A DNA stretch of 5,726 nt from an uncultured Campylobacter sp. (GTDB lineage: Bacteria > Campylobacterota > Campylobacteria > Campylobacterales > Campylobacteraceae), in the NCBI RefSeq assembly GCF_938045775.1, contig NZ_CALIBH010000071.1, forward strand, positions 1-5,726, read 5' to 3'. Below, in pieces: positions 1 to 5,143 of the stretch; within the stretch, counting starts at the first letter, position 1; each line of letters begins with the position of its first letter. The position numbers and the translations under genes are program-made. Below the pieces are notes generated by a model. That model did not search any database and had not been told where the DNA came from. It worked only from the letters and a program-made list of their open reading frames with translations.

Positions 1-358
1 GCTTAAGCCGGGCATCGACATCATCACCGAAGAGATCGGGCTAGAGCGCGATATGAAAGGCGTCGAGCTCGTCATCACAGGCGAAGGAAGGCTCGATTTT
101 CAAAGCTCGATGGGCAAAACCCCCTGCGGCGTCGCGAAGATCGCCGCTTCCTACGGCGTGCCCGTAATCGCGCTAGCAGGCGGTATCTCGCCCTGTGCCG
201 GCGGCTGTAATGAGCGAGGCATAGGCGCATTTTTTTGCATCCTAAACGAACCTATGAGCCTTGAGCGCGCGATGGAAAAAGAGACCGCGACACAAAATTT
301 AGCCCGCGTCGCCGAACAAGCAGTGAGATTATTTCTGCTCGGACGCGGCGCCAAATAG
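1..358 (+). CDS. glxK: Glycerate kinase, C-terminal part (5' end outside window)
   Basis: The reading frame is open from base 2 to the TAG at 356-358 and encodes the last 118 or so residues of a GlxK/GarK-type glycerate kinase, a cytoplasmic enzyme that phosphorylates glycerate with ATP to feed it into lower glycolysis. The recognisable block is VITGEGRLD followed by QSSMGKTPCGVAKIA and the strand VPVIALAGG; families of this type carry GEGRLDxQ...GK.P.GVA at the same place near the C-terminus. The tail (PMSLERAME...NLARVAEQAVRLF) also matches the family's closing helices. An ATG at 53 is an internal methionine, not the start, because homology runs upstream of it to the window edge. Whether it makes 2- or 3-phosphoglycerate cannot be told from this fragment. 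No convincing intrinsic terminator follows the stop. Confidence 0.9.
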   Translation, partial: LKPGIDIITEEIGLERDMKGVELVITGEGRLDFQSSMGKTPCGVAKIAASYGVPVIALAGGISPCAGGCNERGIGAFFCILNEPMSLERAMEKETATQNLARVAEQAVRLFLLGRGAK

Positions 359-473
359 GGCTTTTTGGGCTGAAATTTTAAGGCGCGGGCGCTAAAACTT
401 GCAGAGAGTGCGGCGAGCGCGGGCAAGGGATACAGCGCGGTGGCGGCTCGCGTCAGACGACGCGGCGAAGAAG

Positions 474-500
474 CGAAAATTTTAGCAGGATAAATTTTCG
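474..500. repeat. AT-rich inverted repeat, 9-bp arms
   Basis: CGAAAATTT (474-482) and AAATTTTCG (492-500) are perfect reverse complements around a 9-nt loop. A short T-run (504-507) follows on the plus strand, so a weak terminator for the glycerate kinase transcript is possible, but the stem has only two G-C pairs and lies 115 bp past the stop codon. AAATTT is so common here that chance formation is a real alternative. Confidence 0.35.
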
Positions 501-837
501 TGCTTTTGAAAAACGCGGCGCAGCCTTGACGCAGATGGGGTGACGCGCAGCTTGCAAGGCGCAAAAATATACGCGAAGAAGCAGGCGAAAGCCTACAACG
601 ATGGACATTGGTAAAGCGACGGTAGCGGTAAGAGGATACGGGCTATGACGCGCATACACGGCAAGCAAATATCACGCATCTCGCGGCGTGCGGCTAAATT
701 TCATCAACCACAGACCATGGTAGGTAGATAAAATTTTACATTAAAGCGGAGCTTTTCCGAAATTCTAGCGCGTTTAAAAATACGGAGTGATCGGATGAAA
801 GGTAAGACAGCGGACGGCTCGACGGTGAAATAGCGGC

Positions 838-863
838 GTGAAATTTTCAGCGCAAAATTTCAC
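838..863. repeat. Perfect inverted repeat, 10-bp arms, 6-nt loop
   Basis: GTGAAATTTT (838-847) and AAAATTTCAC (854-863) are exact reverse complements separated by CAGCGC. This is the cleanest hairpin in the gene-poor region. Only TTT follows on the plus strand, and no T-run follows on the minus strand, so it is not a typical Rho-independent terminator. It could be a protein-binding palindrome, an RNA hairpin, or a by-product of the over-represented AAATTT word that fills its core. Confidence 0.6.
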
Positions 864-1340
864 TTTACTGCGCGAGCATATACGCTAGGAATGATTTAAA
901 ACTCATTTTCCAATCAAGCGACTCGTGGACCCTCGCAATACATAACCTCAAGGCATGATTAAGACAGACAGAATTTTAAAATTTAACGCCGTATTCTTAG
1001 CCTATGGAATTTGCAACGTAAATTTAAAAGCAGCGATCCGCTTTATAAACTTCATTTCGAATTTTAGCCCGCGATATGTCCGTCTTGAGGCGAAAAAGAC
1101 CGCTCAATCGCAAAATCGCGCTTCTGCAAAGATGGCGGCGGCGCATTACTCCGCTCGCTCGCAAAGCCTGCCAGCCCTCCGATGACGCTTTGATGAGAGG
1201 CGGGCTGCGTCTGCGTAAAATTCGTATTATTAGGATCGCGGATTTGCTTATCGCTAAATTTAGTGCGGATGCGGTCTCCGTACGCCGCTAGGACAAAGCC
1301 GGGCTTGCGTTTAAATTTGCTCCGATCGCGCTGTGTTTTG

Positions 1341-1373
1341 CGATAAAAATTTATGAAATTTCATTTTTGATCG
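1341..1373. repeat. Imperfect inverted repeat around a 12-bp palindrome
   Basis: CGATAAAAAT (1341-1350) can pair with ATTTTTGATCG (1363-1373) if one G is bulged. The interior and inner edge of the right arm contain ATGAAATTTCAT (1353-1364), itself a perfect 12-bp palindrome that could form an alternative structure. No coding sequence surrounds it. The function is unknown. Confidence 0.45.
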
Positions 1374-2188
1374 ACGCCAAAAAATTTTATAAAGCTCCAT
1401 TTTAAAATTTTCAGCACGGGCACGTACCGATCGGGTCGTCAAGCTAAAATCAAATCTCAAAATTCTAAGCGACGAATACAGAAAACCCTCGCGCCTAGCG
1501 TATCTGCGGCGGCAGTGCGGGCACGCTAAATTTATCGCTTTTAGGATGCAAAAGACGCGCAGACGCGGGCAAAATTTATTGATTTTAGAGTTTAAAGCAT
1601 CGAATTCGCGCGCCTAGGCTAAATTTTAAATTTAAAACGCGCGACGCTTCGGACGCATCCGCGCGACTGCAAGCGCTCATAAAATTCGCCTGAAGCAAGG
1701 TTGTAAAACCGCAGGCGGGCGCAAAATTTATCGCCGCAAAGATCAAAAGCCACGAAAGCAAAAAGGCTCCACGAGCGCTCGCTGCCGCACCCGCCCGAGC
1801 AAATTAAAATCGCATGATCCGCCAGCGGCATACGTAAAGGGCGCCGCTGCGGGCATTTGCACTTAAATTCGGTGCGATCGCAATACGATTTAAAACTGCA
1901 CCTGCTTAAATTCGCGCCGTTTCGGTTCGCTCACAATCACATCTCGCCGCAGTAGCGCTTTAAATTTGCGCCGCCGCGATTGTGCGCATTCAATCGCTAC
2001 GGCAAGGGTAAAATTTCAAAATCTAGGCCCATACGCGCCGATTTGCGCCGCCCAAAATCGCTCGGATCGAATTTGCGCTACCGCAATCCGCGCAGATTAA
2101 AGCGTCGCCGCTTAAAAGCGCAAATTTTATCTCTCAAACGGCGGTGCGAAATTTCACTAAAATTTCATCTCTTAATTCGACGCGCGAT

Positions 2189-2995
2189 TTATAAAATTTC
2201 ACCCTCGCCGCGCCCCGAAATCTGCGGCTTAGGCAGCGCCAGGCTCTTTGCGGTTTTGCTAAAAAGTATCAGATCCTCGGTGCTTTGCACGCTCCACGGC
2301 AGCCGCTTTAGAGCGAATTTAAAAATTTCAAAGCAGGAAACGGCGTCGCTAAATGCGCGGTGGTGGACGTTTTGCACGCCTAAAAGCTCTTTTAGCGAGC
2401 CGAGCCCGTATCTTTGCGCCTCGATCGTGCGGCGCGCGAGCTCGACGGTGCAGAGCCTGCGATTTAAAAGCATTCCAAAGCCGCATTTTTGCAGGCTAGC
2501 GTCGATGAAGCCGTAGTCAAATTTGACGTTGTGCGCCACAAAAACGCTATCGCCTAAAAACAGCCTAAACCGCTCCAGCACGCTAGCTAGAGGCGGCGCG
2601 CCTGCCAGATCGTCCGCGCAGATCCCCGTAAGCTCCGTGATATTTTCGGGCACGACCGGCGCGTAAACGAAGCTCTCGAAACGATCCAGCTCCTGCGTGC
2701 CGCGCGTTTTTATCGCGCCGATTTCGATGATCTGGCCGTTTGAGAGCCCGCCGTTCGTCTCGATATCCACGAAGCAAAATTCCTGATCGTCTATGTCCGT
2801 CTCGCGGGTTTTGAGCGTGATTTTGCCGCTATCTAGTTTTATTATCTCTATGCCCAGCGCCCGCCACATCGAAAGATCTTTGGGTTCGAAAAGCTCGGTA
2901 ATTTCAGCAATGTCGCTTGCTTTTGAGATAAAATCGTAATAATTTATGCTCTTTTGAGCCAGTAAATTTATGAGATTTTCGATTCTATGCGTCAA
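2189..2995 (-). CDS. dnaQ: DnaQ-like DEDDh 3'-5' exonuclease
   Basis: The gene encodes a 268-residue protein whose residues about 70-230 form a DnaQ/polymerase III epsilon-type exonuclease domain. All five DEDDh residues are visible: D77 and E79 in FVDIETNGG (ExoI), D160 in HNVKFDYGFI (ExoII), and H212 and D217 in HHRAFSDA (ExoIII). An intact two-metal 3'-5' exonuclease is therefore expected, acting on DNA (proofreading or repair) or on RNA; motifs alone do not decide which. The first 70 residues precede the nuclease domain and look largely helical. They resemble my memory of Campylobacter homologues, which supports the long start. That start is TTG at 2995, with AGGGG seven bases upstream; the first in-frame ATG is residue 43. 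The gene lies 21 bp after rpe and is probably co-transcribed with it. There is no DNA polymerase-binding motif I can certify, so replicative epsilon versus an accessory exonuclease stays open. Confidence 0.9.
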   Translation of the reverse strand: MTHRIENLINLLAQKSINYYDFISKASDIAEITELFEPKDLSMWRALGIEIIKLDSGKITLKTRETDIDDQEFCFVDIETNGGLSNGQIIEIGAIKTRGTQELDRFESFVYAPVVPENITELTGICADDLAGAPPLASVLERFRLFLGDSVFVAHNVKFDYGFIDASLQKCGFGMLLNRRLCTVELARRTIEAQRYGLGSLKELLGVQNVHHRAFSDAVSCFEIFKFALKRLPWSVQSTEDLILFSKTAKSLALPKPQISGRGEGEIL

Positions 2996-3002
2996 AATTT
3001 TA

Positions 3003-3007
3003 CCCCT
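3003..3007 (-). promoter_or_regulatory. Ribosome binding site supporting the TTG start of dnaQ
   Basis: On the minus strand AGGGG lies seven bases before TTG (2995-2993). Above that TTG the frame has only seven codons, including an ATT but no ATG or GTG, before it meets the TAG that ends rpe. TTG is thus the best upstream start. A rare start with a moderate SD suggests lower translation than rpe, partly offset by closeness to the rpe stop. Confidence 0.6.
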
Positions 3008-3016
3008 GTGCCGCGC

Positions 3017-3658
3017 CTAAATTTTAAGCGCACGGATCGCCTCCGCGTAGTCGTTTGAAGAAAATATGTAGTTGCCCGCTACCACGACGTCGGCGCCAGC
3101 TTCATCGATACCAGCGATATTGAGCCCATTTACGCCGCCGTCGACCTCGATGAGGCATTTGGCACCTTTGCGATCGATCAGCTCGCGCAGCTGCTTAATT
3201 TTCTCAAGCGCCGAGGGGATAAATTTCTGCCCTCCAAAGCCCGGATTGACGCTCATTAAAAGCACCATATCGACCTCGCCCAAAATAAACTCCAGCGCGC
3301 TAAGCGGAGTGTGCGGATTTAGCACGACCGCGGGCGAGACGCCGCTGCGGCGTATGTGATCTATGAGGCGCAGCGGATGGGTCTCCTCCTCGATGTGGAA
3401 GCTAAGAAATTTCGGCTTTAGCGGCAAAAAAAGATCAACGAAAAACGGCACGTTTCTAACCATCAGATGGATGTCCAAAGGCTTGCTGCTCGCCTTTGCT
3501 GCCGCACTTGCTACAAGCGGTCCGATCGTGAGATTGGGTACGAAATGCCCGTCCATCACATCTACGTGAATGAGATCGGCGCCCGCTTCGCAGACTGCGC
3601 GAATTTCCTCCGCAAGCCTGCCGAAATCCGCCGATAAAATGCTGGGTGCGACATACAT
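3017..3658 (-). CDS. rpe: Ribulose-phosphate 3-epimerase
   Basis: This 213-residue cytoplasmic enzyme interconverts ribulose 5-phosphate and xylulose 5-phosphate in the pentose phosphate pathway. The length and the whole (beta/alpha)8 pattern match the Rpe family. Visible signatures are the N-terminal APSILSADF, the metal and catalytic cluster H31 and D33 in HVDVMDGHFVPN, H64 in DIHLMV, the phosphate-loop segment MSVNPGFGGQKFIP (135-148), D173 in EVDGGVN, and VAGNYIF (193-199) near the C-terminus. D33 and D173 are the usual acid-base pair. The ATG at 3658 has AAAGGA (3665-3670, minus strand) six bases upstream, a strong ribosome site. It is the first gene of the rpe-dnaQ unit and diverges from rpmB across 144 bp. 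The protein appears intact. Confidence 0.97.
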   Translation of the reverse strand: MYVAPSILSADFGRLAEEIRAVCEAGADLIHVDVMDGHFVPNLTIGPLVASAAAKASSKPLDIHLMVRNVPFFVDLFLPLKPKFLSFHIEEETHPLRLIDHIRRSGVSPAVVLNPHTPLSALEFILGEVDMVLLMSVNPGFGGQKFIPSALEKIKQLRELIDRKGAKCLIEVDGGVNGLNIAGIDEAGADVVVAGNYIFSSNDYAEAIRALKI

Positions 3659-3688
3659 TAAGATTCCTTTAAAATTTCAAGATGCGGA

Positions 3689-3694
3689 ATTTTA
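3689..3694 (-). promoter_or_regulatory. Candidate -10 box for rpe-dnaQ
   Basis: TAAAAT read on the minus strand lies about 30 bases upstream of the rpe ATG, with AT-rich tracts (AAATTT runs) spaced upstream and no recognisable -35, as is typical of the Campylobacter main sigma factor. The predicted transcript would begin near 3682. Another AT-rich -10-like word lies farther upstream, so the exact box is uncertain. Confidence 0.4.
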
Positions 3695-3765
3695 CTTAGT
3701 TTTGTCATAAATTTCGCTAAATTTAAACCGCGGCGGATTTTAAGCATAATTTGAAATTTTTTCGC

Positions 3766-3771
3766 TATAAT
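3766..3771 (+). promoter_or_regulatory. Promoter -10 box for rpmB operon
   Basis: A perfect TATAAT preceded by GC sits 31 bases before the rpmB ATG, after the tract TTGAAATTTTTT. There is no matching -35, which fits the extended, -35-less Campylobacter sigma-70 promoter style. The transcript would start near 3778, giving a leader of about 25 nt. AAGGA at 3792-3796 then serves as the ribosome site. The same 144-bp spacer also drives rpe in the other direction. Confidence 0.7.
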
Positions 3772-3802
3772 CGCCATTTATTTTAATCATCAAGGATTTA
3801 TT

Positions 3803-3994
3803 ATGGCAAGAAGATGCGCAATCACCGGCAAAGGTGCGATGGTAGGAAACAACGTCAGCCACGCAAATAACAGGACCAAAAAGAAATTCCAGGTCAATCT
3901 ACGCACCATCCGCGTTCAGCTAGAAGACGGCTCAACCAGACGAATCAAAGTCGCCGCCTCAACTCTACGAACTATGAAAAAACAATCAAAATAA
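3803..3994 (+). CDS. rpmB: 50S ribosomal protein L28
   Basis: This 63-residue basic protein is a component of the large ribosomal subunit. The start MARRCAITGKG, the central GNNVSHANNRTKKKF and the later LRTIRVQLEDG...RIKVAASTLRTMKK are the full-length L28 pattern, and the length is normal for the family. Only one cysteine (C5) is present, so this is the form without a zinc ribbon. The ATG at 3803 has AAGGA six bases upstream and a good promoter. It is followed after 18 bp by the potassium channel gene, and the two are probably co-transcribed. A ribosomal protein gene paired with this channel also occurs, as I recall, in Helicobacter pylori. Confidence 0.98.
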   Translation: MARRCAITGKGAMVGNNVSHANNRTKKKFQVNLRTIRVQLEDGSTRRIKVAASTLRTMKKQSK

Positions 3995-4008
3995 CCTCTT
4001 AAAGAGGA
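3995..4008 (+). promoter_or_regulatory. Hairpin overlapping the kch ribosome binding site
   Basis: Directly after the rpmB stop, CCTCTT (3995-4000) and AAGAGG (4002-4007) are perfect reverse complements. The right arm is the Shine-Dalgarno (AGAGGA, 4003-4008) of the channel gene, whose ATG is at 4013. Because CCTCTT starts at the first base after the rpmB TAA, a ribosome finishing rpmB would cover the left arm. This suggests translational coupling of kch to rpmB. The paired segment is short (five pairs with a 3-nt loop), so its strength is uncertain. Confidence 0.5.
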
Positions 4009-4012
4009 ATTT

Positions 4013-5143
4013 ATGTCTGTTTTGGACAAGATCAAGCGATTCCTCGACTGGTCCGGCTCGACTAAGCCGGACATCAACCTCTACACAGAAATTTACGACC
4101 AGCTACGTCCTTTTCGCTTACCACTTATAACCATCGTGCTGATGATGCTAATCGGCACATTAGGCTATGTCTTTATAGCGGGCTTTTCGCTCGTGGATGC
4201 CTTTTATCAGGCGGGTATGACCTTTACGACGGTAGGCTTTACCGAAGTAGCGCCGATATCGCCCGCGGGTAGAATTTTTACCGTCTTATTCATCCTCATG
4301 GGCTTTGGAACCTTTTCGTTTTGCCTGGGCGTCGTCGTCGAGGTCATAAAAAACGGCAAACTTCAAAATTTACTTAGGGAGCAACGAATGATCAATAACA
4401 TCGCAAGGCTCAAAAACCACTACATTATCTGTTACAACAACATCTACTGCGCCGAGCTTGCCAAGCAGTTTCGCGAGAATCATCTGCCTTTTGTCGTGAT
4501 CGACCCTGATCCCGCTCTAGCCAAAATCGCCGAGGAAAACCGCTATCCATATTTCATCGTAGGCGAGCCGCATGTAGAAACCACGATGCTAAAAGCCCAT
4601 CTGTCATCTGCAAAATCCGTCATCACGCTAAGTCCGAATTTAGCCGACAATATCGCAATAATCTCGCTCGTGCGCCTATACGAAAAGGAGCTTGGTCGCA
4701 TCACCCCATACTTCATCATGGCAAATAGCGATGATGACAGCGACACCGAGAGGCTAAAAAAACTCGGCGCAAATTCCATCGTCTCACCATCCAAACTCGC
4801 GGCACAAAGGCTCTCTGCGATCAGCGTGCGCCCCGATATGGAAAACATTTTGGAGCGATTTTTGTATAAAAAAGACTCGCTTATCGATATCGAGGAGATT
4901 ACGGTGCCCGATTTTTCGTGGATCCGCTTCAAGCGCCTAAAAGAAACTCGCTTGCGCGATTTTACAAACGCCGATGTCGTGGGAATCAAAGAGCCCAACA
5001 GCCGCTTTATCCCGATGCCGGATGGCGACTACCTCATCGGTACTGGGGTGAAATTTTTAGTTATCGGCACGGCAGAGGGCATCCGCAATACCAAAAAGCT
5101 CATCCGCAGCAAATACAAGCCACAGGAGATGAGATATGTTTAA
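4013..5143 (+). CDS. kch: Two-TM potassium channel with RCK (TrkA-N/TrkA-C) domain
   Basis: This 376-residue inner-membrane protein has MthK-like architecture. A basic cytosolic N-terminus is followed by TM1 (about 34-57), a pore helix (about 61-72), the filter TTVGFTE (72-78), TM2 (about 88-112) with glycines 97 and 99 as a possible gating hinge, a linker, an RCK N-lobe Rossmann-like domain (about 136-255) and an RCK C-lobe (about 293-365). Four subunits would form the pore, opened by a cytosolic ligand. Two oddities stand out. The filter lacks the usual second Gly and Asp (TVGYGD), and the RCK motif reads YIICYNNIYCAEL without the GxGxxG of nucleotide-binding RCKs. MthK's own RCK is likewise degenerate there, but aligning from memory I do not see its calcium-ligand acids conserved. 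It lies 18 bp after rpmB and overlaps argJ by 8 bp. I recall that the related H. pylori channel (KchA) supports potassium uptake; the ligand and selectivity here are unknown. Confidence 0.92.
   Translation: MSVLDKIKRFLDWSGSTKPDINLYTEIYDQLRPFRLPLITIVLMMLIGTLGYVFIAGFSLVDAFYQAGMTFTTVGFTEVAPISPAGRIFTVLFILMGFGTFSFCLGVVVEVIKNGKLQNLLREQRMINNIARLKNHYIICYNNIYCAELAKQFRENHLPFVVIDPDPALAKIAEENRYPYFIVGEPHVETTMLKAHLSSAKSVITLSPNLADNIAIISLVRLYEKELGRITPYFIMANSDDDSDTERLKKLGANSIVSPSKLAAQRLSAISVRPDMENILERFLYKKDSLIDIEEITVPDFSWIRFKRLKETRLRDFTNADVVGIKEPNSRFIPMPDGDYLIGTGVKFLVIGTAEGIRNTKKLIRSKYKPQEMRYV
4376..4390 (+). promoter_or_regulatory. Candidate internal translation start in kch (Met126)
   Basis: AGGGAG (4376-4381) lies six bases before an in-frame ATG (4388-4390), codon 126 of the channel. 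Initiation here would yield a soluble 251-residue RCK protein with no membrane segment. The archaeal channel MthK makes its extra gating subunits in just this way, from an internal Met before its RCK domain, and the preceding residues are similar (REQ just before the Met). The site is predicted only. Confidence 0.5.

Larger units (their letters stand above)
359..2188. other. Gene-poor region between convergent genes
   Basis: About 1.8 kb with no gene I can support. Open frames of 60-76 codons exist on both strands (for example 955-1185 plus, 1619-1831 minus, 453-668 minus), but their products are biased toward Arg, Ala, Lys and Phe, look like no family I know, and lack good ribosome binding sites. 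The longer plus-strand frame from 1980 runs antisense through the end of the exonuclease gene. I saw no tRNA (no GTTCGANTC T-loop in a cloverleaf), no rRNA, no CRISPR spacing and no transposase remnant. The region contains several AAATTT-centred inverted repeats (listed separately) and, by eye, 25 copies of AAATTT. Because glycerate kinase enters from the left and the exonuclease from the right, neither flanking gene needs a promoter here. It could be decayed coding sequence, a structural or regulatory spacer, or host to an unrecognised small RNA. Confidence 0.7.

Noticed and set aside
343..372. Possible terminator at the end of glycerate kinase (GCC...TTTTTGGGC)
   Set aside because: The arms do not pair beyond a few bases and the T-run lies inside rather than after the stem.
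795..833. Twelve-codon ORF (MKGKTADGSTVK) with GGAG upstream, just before the 838-863 hairpin, resembling a leader peptide
   Set aside because: No downstream gene for an attenuator to control, no run of a regulatory amino acid, and the hairpin lacks a T-tract.
955..1185. Open frame of 76 codons on the plus strand in the gene-poor region
   Set aside because: No Shine-Dalgarno before its ATG, no recognisable domain, and codon content that reads as AAATTT words plus GC-rich filler; a second overlapping frame (1076-1291) is equally open.
1639..1666. CGCGCG repeated on both sides of a 16-bp segment, a possible GC-rich stem
   Set aside because: CGCGCG is self-complementary and common in this GC-rich texture; the interior does not pair well and no T-run follows.
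1619..1831. Open frame of 70 codons on the minus strand
   Set aside because: Unlike any family I know, and its extent is explained by low stop frequency in GC-rich stretches; it ends within an AAATTT-rich tract.
1873..1882. TGCGATCGCA, resembling the HIP1-type GCGATCGC octamer
   Set aside because: Seen only once as a full octamer, so no sign of the enrichment that would make it meaningful.
1980..2516. Open frame of 178 codons on the plus strand
   Set aside because: More than half lies antisense to the well-supported exonuclease gene, and the product is very rich in Arg, Ser and Lys, as expected for a shadow frame.
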